A DNA stretch of 64,000 nucleotides from Combretum micranthum (lineage: Eukaryota; Streptophyta; Magnoliopsida; Myrtales; Combretaceae), in NCBI GenBank assembly GCA_024138025.1, contig JAMXBD010000369.1, forward strand, positions 124,001 through 188,000. The letters are read 5' to 3'. Position 1 is the stretch's first letter, and every line of letters begins with the position of its first letter. A program made the position numbers and the translations under genes. The notes beneath the pieces were generated by a model that had not been told where the DNA came from, searched no databases, and saw only the letters and a list, made by a program, of their open reading frames with translations. Of the stretch, positions 48,501 to 60,399 are shown piece by piece.

Positions 48501-51373
48501 CTAAGCTGAGATTGAAGAATTACATACCTTGCGATCATGAAGGAGTAACATCTATAGTTGTTTGATAGTTTGGGAGTAGTGAAGAACACAATTTTGGAGG
48601 ATGGTGGTCAATTACTATCAGTAGGGTGGGAATCCTTGCACAAGAAAGCATTATTCATTAGCAGTGTTGGATTTATTGTTGAAGTGGGCTGTGTGGTCTT
48701 GGATTTAATTTGCATTGTGGGCTTTTACTTGGCTTATTATAATAAGTCTATCATAAAATAACTACTTTCTCATTATTTTTGAAATTTAAAGATTTGAAGT
48801 AGATGATCAACATCGAATGGAATATGAAGATCAATAATTAGAGATAGATAAAGACAACAAGCCCTTTAATGTTTCGTTAACTCCGATGTCGGCATCATAA
48901 TAAACTTCTAATTTTAATAATATGTGTGGAAATTTTTCATAATTGAATAGCTATTGCAGTCAATATTATTTTCCTTTCTTTGGATTATATGCACTTATTA
49001 GGTGTAAGTAATGATCGTTTCCATCTTTTATGGACCCTTACCACCTAAGTCCATTATGTCCAATCACTTGCTCGAATTTCAAAACATTAGTCGAGTGACA
49101 AGCCATTCTTGATTGTACAAGTGTTCAATCAAACGACTAGGCAGGAGCACGTTAGGGAACAAATATTTCATGGAAGTTGGTGACAAGGAGAATCTACACC
49201 AAGTTGACGCAAGTAGCAACCTATAACAAGACTGTAATAGTGATTGTAATACATCTCAATATTTTTCAAGCATTATCAAAGTTTACACGTACCATAATTT
49301 GCCAAAATAGAAACAGGACTTACATTAATCATCTTCTTATTCTTTCTCTGTTCTTGACCTACATGCTATTCATTTGATTGGACATCACGGATTTAAAAGA
49401 AAGTTGATTATAATACCTATGCTATAAATTAGTTATAAAAGCTAACAATGTATGGGAAATATTGATATTGGAGACACTCATGGAGAAGAGAGGGGAAATT
49501 ATTGACATATTATTCTGAGAAGATTTGTATAATACGGCCTCTTTTGTGTGTGTTTGTGTGAACGAGAGCAAAGAAAAGCTCAATATTTGCTCATAAAGCA
49601 TACCCATGTGAATTCACTAGATGAAGGGACTCATGAGTCAAGTTTGCCAATATACAATCGTGCTTGCAATTTTTTTTTTTTTCTTTTTTAATTATGGGTC
49701 GATAGACCCATCCTTAAACCTTCTGGGTCAATGGATTTAGGATGTTGACCTACCCTAAACTGGTGCAACTGGCAAATACAAGGTTGGGTCATAGCTGATG
49801 ATTATAGTTTGAGTTTGGTTTCCAAATCCATCAAGATGGATCTAACTATAGTACAGACTGACTAGATCCATGCCATCTATACGTTAAGAGTGAAAACTCT
49901 AAGTTTTCTCATGGTTACAATGGAACCAGTTCATCACATTAATAAGCGGTTTAAGTTTTTTTAAATTGTGATCGAATCCTTAAATTTATTTGTACTGATT
50001 ATTTTTTATAATCAATTTTAATTTAATAATACTAATAGTATGGTCTCGTGACGAGACCGTAGAAGTTCCTAATTTAGGATATAGCAAAATCACTTTTCCA
50101 ATACAGTAGTCATTCTTCCCTTATGAATTAATTTTATTTTTTAACCCAAAAACTTCAAGCAAAATTATACTAAAGCTCTTTGACGCTAAATTTTAAACCA
50201 AATATTGCCTCCCCTTTAATCCGACATGTATAATTCATATTTACTTTCATTAGATATCACTAAAATAGTGGCTTATTCTCTTTGCAATCCTTCTTTACTT
50301 CCGCCTTATATTTTTGAATGATTGTTTAAATGCAATCCTCGAAGTACTTTCTATGGCATACATTAGAATCATGCAATATATAATGCCATTTTTTTCTGTT
50401 GAAGGAGAAAAAACTATCCATTTATAGATTTTGAAGGTGTTCTTGTTTATGACTGCTACATGAACCGTCTGTAACATTCATTTGATGGTTTTGGTAAGCA
50501 ATAAGCAAAATGTATCATTCATTAACGTATATTAACAATCCAAGCCTATTGGTAAGTTTCCTTTCCTGAGTGCACAAACTTACTAATAAAGATGAGAAGG
50601 CTAGACTAATATGGAAATTTCTATTGGAATAATTTCATATTCGATATTTAATCTTTGATAAAAAATTTAATGAAGTATCTAAACTTCCAGTTGCTAACAT
50701 CAATACTTGTTTGAACTTATAAATTCAATGGAACTATTTGTTTTCTATATTTAAAACAGTTTGCACTATTGGCTTTTTAACAATTATGGATTATTATGTG
50801 TCATTGATTATTATTTCATTGAAAATGTTATATTTGGATACATGTAAATAGGGAATGACATTTAGAAAACAGATTAACACAAGTAGCGATTTGTGTTTGT
50901 TATAAATTATATGATGCAATTATGAGAAAGGCTTTTTTATTTTTATTAATTCTTTATGGATCATGTATATTGATATTTATAGTCAATTCACCTTGTTACC
51001 ATTTGGCTATTTCCTATTTTACACTATACAAAATATTGGCTGAAAAACAAAAATTATAATGATAATTACTAAAAATAGTCTTTAACAGCTAGTTGATAAA
51101 GCTGGCATCATTGACTAATTAAATGCTTGGATTAGGCTGAGATTTGCATCTTGTTGTCTTTTTTGTTTTCATTCTTATCATTATATATTTTAAGTAGAAT
51201 ATTTTTATTAAAATAATTACTTGAAACACTTAATTATTCACAATTGGTTAAAACAACCAATTTGACAGATTGCTCAATACATAATAGATATATATGTATA
51301 TATATAAAATAAAATTGACAATCTAAAAATATAGATAGCTGGTTAAATTTCAAATATTAAATATGGCATTATC
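45511..51373. other. Long intergenic AT-rich stretch
   Basis: I find no gene. Notable items are a tandem duplication (47097-47300), a poly-T run (about 49671-49684) and a 17-base palindrome (50042-50058). Short open frames, such as 48558-48761 and 49177-49377, have no recognisable domain. Confidence 0.5.
47097..47300. repeat. Tandem duplication, two diverged units of about 102 bp
   Basis: 47097-47198 and 47199-47300 share GT(C/T)A(T/C)TGATGG, AAGTGGTTTTCCTTT, CCT(C/T)TTTAT and GGAAGGC-type words in the same order. Confidence 0.75.
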
Positions 51374-51834
51374 TAGAGGTCGGCACGGTTCGGACCCGAA
51401 CCGGAACCGCCGGTTCACGGTTCCACATTTCGTGGAGAACCGGAACGCCAGAACCGCCACCGGGGGGTCAGGTTCCAAGGAACCGCCGGTTCTGGCGGTT
51501 CCGGTTCCGGTTCCATGAACCTTTTTTTTTTTTTCTGGTGATAAATATGAAAAAAAAACCAAAACCTTACCCCTACCCCCCCAACAGCAATCCCACGCCC
51601 AGAAACAACCTGCATGTCTTCATTTTCTTTTTTTTTTTAAAAAAAAATAAAATATATGGCGGTTCCGGACCCGTTGGAACCGCCGGTTCCATCACGCGAA
51701 CCGCTAGGACCCGCCGGTTCCGGCGGGTCCTTAGAGGTTCGGAACCGTCACCGACGGGGCGGTTCCCGGGTCAGGAACCGCCGGTGACGGTTCGGGGCGG
51801 TTCCCGATTCGGAACCGCCCCGTGATGATGTCTA
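51374..51834. mobile_element. GC-rich GGTTCC-type miniature element, probably hAT-like
   Basis: A 461-bp island of GGTTCCGG, GAACCGCC and CCGGTTC words stands in AT-rich DNA, with both orientations present so it can fold back on itself. The proposed ends are TAGAGGTCGGCACGG and, from the other strand, TAGACATCATCACGG (11 of 15 match). The flanks CATTATCT and CATTACTC agree at 5 of 8 bases, so an 8-bp TSD is possible but unproven. It contains T and A runs (51521-51535 and 51629-51648). Open frames across it on both strands follow from its composition and are not genes. Confidence 0.65.
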
Positions 51835-54800
51835 CATTACTCATCTCTATTTGAGCATATCCAGTATATAATATATAAATAAATAGGTCAGGCCAACCTA
51901 CAAGAGAAGAAGTTAAAGAAATAAATAAATAACTATAGGTAGTCCATGAATTATATTTAAGTTAAGCCTATAGCAAATCACTTCCTATACCTATTGATGC
52001 GCATCAAATTAAATATAAACACTTCTATTAAGACAAGCTTTGAGTCTAATCAAGTTTGAGCTTAATAAATCCTAATTTCGCTCGTTAATTATTTATAAGC
52101 AAACGAATTATATGCTCATATAAATCATATCCAAGGATAATGCAAGAGGGAAGCCATATTGTACTGCATAACATGGGTCACATACACAGCCTAAAAAAAC
52201 AAACAGCTACATTCGAATCCCCTCTCTCTCGGCCACGATGCTGAGGATTATTATAGTCTAAAGTTTAGACAACCAATGAACAGCTGTTGGCTTAAAAGAA
52301 CAATATTATAACAACTAACCTACAACTAGCGACTGACCTGACCTTAAACGCATATGCCGCATCTTTAACTGGTAGGCACGCTTTCCTCTCAGACTGGGTC
52401 CCTAGCCGCCACAGGGTAAGACAACCCATGCCCAGCACCATGCCATGGATGAATCCCCACATCTTATCCAATGACCATTACCGTCTCACAACGGTTAATC
52501 CATTCACTTGACATAAATAATTATTGATTTTTTATATTTTTAGTAAAATTATTGTTACGTAAAATGATAAATAATAATTTATATCACTGCACTCATGTTT
52601 ATTTTCTAACTTTATCATAAATACACTCTTAAAAATATCATCGATTATGCTCTTTATAATAAAGATAACGGGTATTATAGATATTTTACTTTTTAATCTA
52701 ATAATTAATTATTTTATTTTTACATTAAATAAATATTATAATACCATTATAATTCTATTACATTACCGGTAAATAGGAATTAATTCTTCCCTTATTCAAC
52801 GGGGCTAAATAATTCTTCCCTTTAAGGCGAAATGAACAAGAGGCCAGGTACTTATGGAGTGTTAGGTTTAGTTTAGCCTCCTTGTGGCCACTCTTCGAGG
52901 ATGAAGATTTGCTCGTAGTGCTCTGTCCCGCTTCGATGAAGACCCTGTTTCGCCTCTTATTAACAGATAGAAAATCAAATCCTCAAGGATTGAGGAATGT
53001 TTTGTCTAGTTCAAAAAAGTCACAGGTATCGTCTTTTTGCTAAGCATAATCATACCGCTTTCCAAGAATGTGATAGCTTCAACTCCGTTATGAAGCGATA
53101 TCCATGCATACTTGTTATACAATAAAACTATATATGGCCTAGTTTTTTTTTTTTTTTTTTTTTTATAATCGGTCTAATTGGTTGTTTAACTACTTTAATT
53201 CATAAGAAATTATGATCGTAGGACTAAAATACTTCAATATATTACTTAATATTTTTTTTTTTTTACAATAGATGATTAAGGCCCTCCATGGGACCATAAA
53301 AATTCTTATTTTAAAAATATTAATAAAAAAATTATATAGAAAACTTCATTTATCATGAATTGACTCTTACCATTCAAGAAGATTTGGCTCTCACACCACC
53401 TTTCAGTTGAATCGAAGATTTAGTTGAAGCTATAAAGTTTGAATTTTAAAATATTTGATTAAATTATTTCTCATTTTTAAAACCTATATGGTATTTTGAT
53501 TTTTCTTTTCTTTCTTTTTTCTTGGCATATGCAATAGTCAACATTCATTAAGTCAACTCATTATATTCTCAAATCCTAATTTATCTTTTAATCCATTTAA
53601 TTTATAAAAATAATGAGCCAATCTCAAATTTATTGGCACTTATCTAAAAATTTCAAGTTTTAAATACAAACAATACCTAAACTTTAACAAAATATATAAT
53701 TAATACCTAAACTTTAAATTAATTAATTTAATAATTAAAAATTCTTTATGCAAGTCAATAATATATTCATCAAATTGACTAATTACCATTATCCTATATG
53801 ACATTTTTAAATTAATATAACAAAAAATTCTTTTTAAGTACTGTATTGATTAACTTCATAATTCATATATTAAATCGATTAATTTTAAAATATAAATACC
53901 TAATTATATGTATAATCAAATTTTAAATATTATTAACCACATTAACCCTCTAAATTTCACAACCATCTTGTCAATTCGACTCAAATCACAACCCATCTTG
54001 TCGATTCGACTCAAATCGGCTCCCACCCCTGAAGATCATTCATAGCACGTTTGAACGTCTCACATCTTCTGTTGTCTGAAACCTAAAGTTTACCTACTGA
54101 CTAGAGCTGTCAATGTCATACAAAAGCCTGTCACTCGCAATCAACAGCCATGATATCATATGCCACTCAAGGACAACCATCCACAGCTTGCTGTCAGATT
54201 AAAAAGATGGTTGCAATTATCATTTCCCTCTTGGAGATCCAGCAATACATTGGCCCAAAAAGCAATAAAAATGTCGGTCCAGCCACCCATCAACTACCTT
54301 ACATGTCACATCGAAGGGGACCCCTAACTCATAAAAGACCGTCATTAATCTAAATCTAACCCCTGCTGAACTGAATTACGGAATTATATCTACCAAAACC
54401 TAGTTGAATTGCCCCGTAAGAGCAACAAATTAAAACTTATGGAACAAGACCATGGAAACCGCGATTTTCTATGCATCTTATAGATTTTATTGAAGAGCGA
54501 GTTATATAATATTTCCAGTAATGGAAAACAATACTTTATAGCTAATGTTTTAATCTAATATTTTAAAAGGCTATAGCTTTATTATCAAAGAGTGATCATT
54601 TTAGGAAAACAATCCTATATTCACATTAAACATGATACATGATATTTTTTATTTATTTAATTAAATCGTAACATTTACTTATCCCATATTTTATGTAAGA
54701 AATATTATATCTTTCATATAAAAAAATTATCAATTTTATTAATATCAACGTGGATTTTATCAAATATGGGTTGAAATTTACAAATATTGACCTAAAGATT

Positions 54801-55000
54801 TTCATTTTCTGTAAGAATTGACTCTTCCCTTCCATTAAATAGAAAAATCTTAAAGGAACTGAAATATCTTAAGGAATCGAAAGCTGTGGAATGATTCCTT
54901 TGTGTCCTACTTGCAAGGAAGATAGGTGCCTCTCTAGCATTACATGACCCTTGTCAAATTTGCTATGTAAAATCAATCTTTACATGCTACCAAATTCATG
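51835..55000. other. Intergenic AT-rich stretch upstream of the tubulin 3' end
   Basis: No gene or element identified. There are poly-T runs at about 53143-53164 and 53251-53265, a 30-bp tandem repeat at 53961-54017, and a slightly GC-richer patch at 52320-52500 without recognisable content. Confidence 0.5.
53961..54017. repeat. Two tandem 30-bp units
   Basis: The core CATCTTGTC(A/G)ATTCGACTCA occurs at about 53964 and 53994, nearly identical, followed by AATC. Confidence 0.9.
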
Positions 55001-55441
55001 GATTAAGAGATAAACAATTTGAAAGAATCAAAGCCTACAGAACCTAATGCACCACTGGTCTTAAGAACCACAAATAACTAATTATAACAGCAATTCAAAG
55101 TATATGGATGGATCATGGATTGATTTGGCACAGCACACATAAGATCAATGTAATCGATGCTAAAATAACTTTTGTAAGCTAAAGACTCCTAGAAGCATCA
55201 AGCAATGATAATGAAGAGCGCAGAGAAAAAAAGCTAGGCAGAGATTACTTTCAATGATACATCCATTTACTTGATACAAACAAGCAAAGCTTTCACAACA
55301 AAGACACCAGCACATCACAAAAACGATCATACAATTTTGAATCAACAATCTAAATGATCCATAAAGTAGGATATTAGAATTCCTTAAGTAAACACCACAT
55401 ATTCTTACACAGCAGCAGACTTGAAAGCGTCATGAACACCC

Positions 55442-57368
55442 TCAAGCAGGAATTTCCTCCTCTTCGTCCTCGTATTCCTCGTCATCAATGGTTGCATCCT
55501 GGTACTGCTGGTACTCAGCCACTAGATCGTTCATGTTGCTCTCGGCTTCTGTGAATTCCATCTCATCCATTCCTTCACCGGTGTACCAGTGCAAGAAAGC
55601 CTTGCGCCTGAACATTGCTGTGAACTGCTCGCTTACTCTCCTGAACATCTCCTGAATCGAAGTTGAGTTACCAATGAAAGTGGATGCCATCTTCAAACCC
55701 TTTGGTGGAATGTCACAAACACTTGACTTCACATTGTTAGGGATCCACTCGACAAAGTATGAGGAGTTCTTGTTTTGGACATTGATCATTTGCTCATCAA
55801 CCTCCTTAGTGCTCATCTTTCCACGGAACATTGCAGATGCAGTGAGGTACCTGCCGTGACGAGGGTCAGCAGCACACATCATGTTCTTGGCATCCCACAT
55901 CTGTTGAGTTAGTTCAGGGACAGTCAAGGCACGGTATTGCTGGGATCCCCTTGATGTCAATGGTGCAAACCCAACCATGAAAAAGTGGAGACGGGGGAAG
56001 GGGATAAGGTTGACAGCAAGCTTCCTAAGATCGGAGTTCAACTGTCCAGGGAAACGCAGACAGCAAGTGACACCACTCATGGTAGCGGAGATCAAATGGT
56101 TGAGGTCACCAACTGCAACACAAGACACAATTAGACAGCTCAGAACATACGTAGCAATAGGAATCATACACAATTGAAGAGGCATCAAATTGAGATCTTA
56201 GCTTACATGTTGGGGTGGCAAGCTTGAGAGTACGGAAGCAAATGTCATAGAGGGCTTCATTATCCAAGACCATACATTCGTCGGCATTCTCAACAAGTTG
56301 GTGAACAGAGAGGGTAGCATTGTAAGGCTCGACGACAGTGTCGGATACCTTGGGGGAAGGAAAGACGGAGAATGTCAACATCATGCGATCTGGGTACTCC
56401 TCTCTGATCTTAGAAATAAGCAATGTCCCCATTCCAGATCCAGTCCCACCTCCAAGAGAATGACAAACTTGAAATCCTGGAAACATTACAAATTCACACG
56501 AAAGCAGAACCGTATATGAGATAAAGATGCAAAGTTCATTGCTTTTCTTCCAAAACAAATTATGCATCTGTTCTTAAATTTCATATATTAAAGAAACAAA
56601 CTCTTAAAAAAAAAATCCCCATTCAATGTAACCAGTTTACTATATGAACATGCAACTCAAACCAATTTCGATTTGAACAATCCAAACATGAAAGACTGCA
56701 TCTAAGATGTATGTATATATTCGAAATCGGCTGTATTCAAGCAGATTCTACATATATAATAAGAAATTTTTCAGCATAAATGAAAATGAATATCCAATTA
56801 CGACATATCATAACCCATTAACACGCATTGCCATCCTTAATCGAAAAGCAGGTAAGATTACAATAGATCACGGGTTACAATTGCACAGATTCAAAGTGTT
56901 GTGGATAAATTAGTAAATATTACAAAATAACTGAATTCAAAATAAAAATATATACATATATGATATATAAATTACCTTGCAAGCAATCACAGTTTTCGGC
57001 CTCTTTCCTGACGACATCAAGAACGGCATCAATCAACTCGGCACCCTCGGTGTAATGACCCTTAGCCCAGTTATTACCAGCACCGGACTGACCAAAAACG
57101 AAGTTGTCGGGCCTAAAGATCTGACCGAAAGGACCAGATCTAACGGAATCCATAGTACCAGGCTCAAGATCCATGAGGACAGCGCGTGGAACGAACCTCC
57201 CACCGCTGGCTTCATTGTAATAAACATTGATGCGTTCGATTTGGAGGTCGGATTCTCCCTGGTACCTTCCAGTGTGGTCGATTCCATGCTCGTCGCAAAT
57301 GACTTCCCAGAACTTGGCACCGATTTGGTTGCCGCACTGGCCACCTTGATGTGAAGGATTTCTCTCAT
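55442..57368 (-). CDS. TUB: Beta-tubulin, three exons, with a one-base frameshift in codon 8
   Basis: This is beta-tubulin, the GTP-binding subunit that pairs with alpha-tubulin to build microtubules in the cytoplasm. Exons are 57368-56976, 56476-56207 and 56112-55442 (393, 270 and 671 bp), with GT-AG introns of 499 and 94 bp in codons 132 and 222, as in plant beta-tubulin genes. The start is the ATG of the Met-Arg-Glu-Ile motif used for tubulin mRNA autoregulation. Seen further on are Gly-Gly-Gln-Cys-Gly-Asn-Gln, the GTP loop Gly-Gly-Gly-Thr-Gly-Ser-Gly in exon 2, and an acidic Glu-rich C-terminal tail. Allowing for one missing base, the length is 444 residues, normal for the family. As written, one base is absent between 57348 and 57347, and the MREI frame would end after 111 codons. 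All other codons look intact, so a sequence error or a very recent mutation is likely. Confidence 0.97.
56113..56206 (-). other. Beta-tubulin intron 2
   Basis: 94 bp, phase 1 (interrupting codon 222), donor T/GTAAGC, acceptor TTGCAG/TT. The reading frame is conserved across it. Confidence 0.95.
56477..56975 (-). other. Beta-tubulin intron 1
   Basis: 499 bp, phase 1 (codon 132), donor AAG/GTAAT, acceptor TTCCAG/GA. AT-rich, with no other gene inside. Confidence 0.95.
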
Positions 57369-57840
57369 TTTTCTTTTTCGAGCTTTTTTTTTTTTTCTTG
57401 GGGAGTGGGTGGGGGGGTTTAGAGGGGAAGGAAGGATGATGAGGGCACGAAGAAGAAGGTGAAAGATGATGAGAGAAAGCGAATGAGGAAGAAAATGGAT
57501 CGTTTGGAATGGGAGGGGGAGAGTGAAGTGTGGGAGAGTTTGATATTATTGGTTGTTTTGTTGGGTTGTTGATGGAAAATCGCAATTCAATACAATTAAT
57601 TAATTCATTGTTTAATTGGCCAGCGATAGAATAAAGAGTACAGCACCATCCACAATGTCAATTTTATCCAAAATATCCCTCCTGAGTCCAGAAACATCTT
57701 TCGGTTTTGTTTTTTTCCTCTTTTTTTTTTTTTTTTGGTATTTACATTATTCATTTCCCCTCTTATTTATTGCCTATTGCTATTGGTTTCCTCTTATTTA
57801 TTGCTTTGGGTGCTTCTACAATCCTGGGACTATCCAATAA
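57369..57840 (-). promoter_or_regulatory. Beta-tubulin leader and proximal promoter region
   Basis: Directly upstream of the ATG the sense strand is rich in CT and A runs (57370-57600), typical of a tubulin leader. Further up, the sense strand has two copies of GCAATAAATAAGAGG (57773-57759 and 57804-57790) with a CCAAT box between them (57786-57782). The transcription start cannot be placed from sequence alone. Confidence 0.5.
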
Positions 57841-60040
57841 ACTATTTAATCATTAAAATAAATATAATAATTTAAATATTAATATATTTTAATAATTTGA
57901 TCACGATTGGATATGATAAGACGTTGGATAATAACAGGACTAATCCCATCAAAATTAATAACAAACCATAAATTTCCTCTTTTACAAAAATTTAATCATG
58001 TGCTTGCTTTTTTTTTTCTTTTTCTTTTTAAGGTAAAACAACTCTTCTCACACTAAGCTTCGCTTTTCATAAAATCAATCATCTAACTTATAAAGATACT
58101 AATTGTGTATGCTTTTTAAGTGAATATGAAAAAACAATATTTTAATAAATAATTATGAAAATACCACTCAAGCTAAAATTATCTTAATTATAAATAATTT
58201 GGTCTCACCCATTGAAGATACAAGTTCCAAAAGGCAATTTCATTAGTAGTGGAACTTATCTTTTCAAAAGACAAGATTATCGAAATTTTATTAACGTTGT
58301 CTCTTAAAGAAATAAACTCAAAGTAAGAGATAAGGTTAGTATGATTGTTCTGAACTCATTTCTTCAAGAGACGAGTTAAGTTAAAAGTATTAAACTCCTC
58401 TCTTCAAGAGATGAGTTCACTGTTTTTGGATCAAACTTGTCACTTCAAGACAAGTTCAACAAGCAATCTTTTGCACACTTGTTGAATAGTTCATTGTCCC
58501 AAATTACAAAATATCTACAAAAACCTACCAAAATAAGATAAAAAACAAAACATATAGAATCAACAACTACTCCACTAGATACCAACATCATAATAGTGTG
58601 TTTCCCCTTTTCAATTAAGCTACACGCCATCTTTCACTAATAGAATAAATAAATCAAAAAGAACAAGGTAATAAGTGTTTTACAAGTAACATTTGATGTT
58701 TACAAGTACAAAATGTAAAAAGAAATATCAACAAAGTTATACATAAAATCATTAAATGGAAAAAGTAATGAAAAACCTACTTATGCCTGCTCCCCCTCCT
58801 CCTTGGAGTGGATGTCCACATCTCCTCCAGTTGTAGATAAGGCTAACATATATCCACAAGTGTTGTATCCAGCTACATGATCTATTTGTCATCTTGATCT
58901 TCACCAAATAGGTTATAATATGGGATTTGATGCATGGGGTTCTAGCTCTACTTAGGTTAGTTTTTATCCCATATGATATGGTGATGCTATTGCTGCCTCT
59001 ACTGTAGAGGTAGATGAGTCTAAACACAACTATGAAACTCTCAAGCGAGGCAATCGGTAGAGGAGTTGAATATGATGATGATGAACCCACCTCTCCTATC
59101 TAAAATGATGTGGGCAATGGCTTGTCTCTAATGTTTTTTGCTACATGATCATGGCCTCGCCTTCGCCTTTGCCCTCTAAGCTAGCTATAGCCTACGGCAA
59201 CTTATCTGTACCAGCTAAAGCACTAAAGCATCATCACTATCACCATCAAAATAGGCAACTAATAGTAATGGGTCCTGAAAAGTGATGCCTTTAAATTGTT
59301 AATCCACCTTGGCAACTACTGGTGCCTTAGATAAAATATTAGCGTGTGGCATATGAGGTAACCAGCCGATTAAGTTAGCCTACAATGAATCACAAACAAC
59401 AAATCAGAATGTAATGTACAAATAATATGAAAATAGCTTTATATTACCACATCAACTTACGATATAGCCTAATATAGAACTCGTACAGTCAACAAACCAT
59501 CGAGTTAATCCCCTAATACCATGGTAACTAGTTACTAAAGTGCTACCGGGATTATAAGGTAGATCACAATTCTCTCTCATTGAAATGATCCAGACATTAA
59601 TTATAAGAAATGAAAATGAAATTAAGTAAATAGAAACCAATTAAAGTCACATATGAATTTGAACAACTAAATTTTTTCAAAATTTCCAAATGTTTCCAAA
59701 ACCAAGAACCAAAATTTCAAAAATTAAAAAAAAAATAAATATCAAAATAAAAGTAAAGTAGAATTGAATAATAGTTATCTAAAAACAATATCGTTAGAAG
59801 CTTTAATATCATAAAATTATGATTTTACCCCAAATTGAGGAATTTATGCAAACTAAAAATTCAAAATTATAGATAAATTAGACTTATTTGATATATTTAA
59901 ATCATTATTAGTTTAAGAGGTAAATTAAACACCCTAAATTGAAAAACTAACTAAAGTTCTCATACACGTAAGATTTAGAGGTATAAATTGTACCATGTGG
60001 TAAAACTTAAAAGGAGATCTTTTTTTCCTTGTCTAAAACC
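57841..60040. other. Intergenic stretch with a hairpin array
   Basis: No gene assigned. Minus-strand open frames at 58752-59090 and 59452-59640 look more protein-like than background, but I recognise no family and stops surround them. They may be a decayed transposon-type coding region. The hairpins at 58253-58486 are listed separately. Confidence 0.4.
58253..58486. repeat. Array of short inverted repeats (hairpins), about 40-bp period
   Basis: At least five hairpins: 58253-58278, 58353-58377, 58393-58417, 58434-58456 and 58455-58486. Stems are AACTC-TCTC/GAGA-GAGTT or AACTTGTC/GACAAGTT, with a TTCAA centre in three of them. The stem at 58434 is perfect over 8 bp and the one at 58455 over 9 bp. 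A weaker member lies at 58296-58317. The start-to-start distance of the three best is 40-41 bp. Confidence 0.8.
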
Positions 60041-60076
60041 CTAGGCATGGTTGTCCAAATAGCGTTTCTACTGATA

Positions 60077-60225
60077 CATTTTTACGAGTCTATGCGTTTG
60101 TGAGCTTCTTTCGATTCAACTCGTATAAAAAATCGGATTTATTGTAAACTCACAGTAGAATCGCGAGTTAAAAACGTAAAATCGGTGGAAACATACGAAT
60201 ACAGCCGATTTTACCGAGTTAGCTC
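60077..60225. repeat. Subterminal inverted words of the hAT element
   Basis: TTTTTACGAGTC (60079), AACTCGTATAAAAAATCGG (60118), GAATCGCGAGTT (about 60161), GTAAAATCGG (about 60177) and CCGATTTTACCGAGTT (60204) occur in both orientations within 150 bp. hAT transposases bind repeated subterminal motifs of about this size. Confidence 0.55.
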
Positions 60226-60399
60226 ATTGTGTCTGCTTTGAGCCTTTGACAATTAAACAAAAAACTGCTATGTAATTTTATTAATAAAAAAAAAAAATCA
60301 AAGCTGCTCTGTGTAAACTGTAAAGCACAAATCACAAATAACAAAAGTCACAAAAGACAAAACATATTAGGTTTTTTCTTCCATCTTCCCTACTTAGTA

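Noticed and set aside
51350..51825. Pro/Arg/Gly-rich open frames on both strands
   Set aside because: GC-rich self-complementary MITE composition explains the open frames on both strands.
52320..52500. Possible tRNA or structured RNA in a GC-richer patch
   Set aside because: No cloverleaf or proper A and B boxes could be made from it.
58752..59640. Minus-strand frames (112 and 62 codons) that look somewhat protein-like
   Set aside because: I considered a plant mobile-domain or other transposon gene, but no diagnostic motif could be identified and stops surround them.
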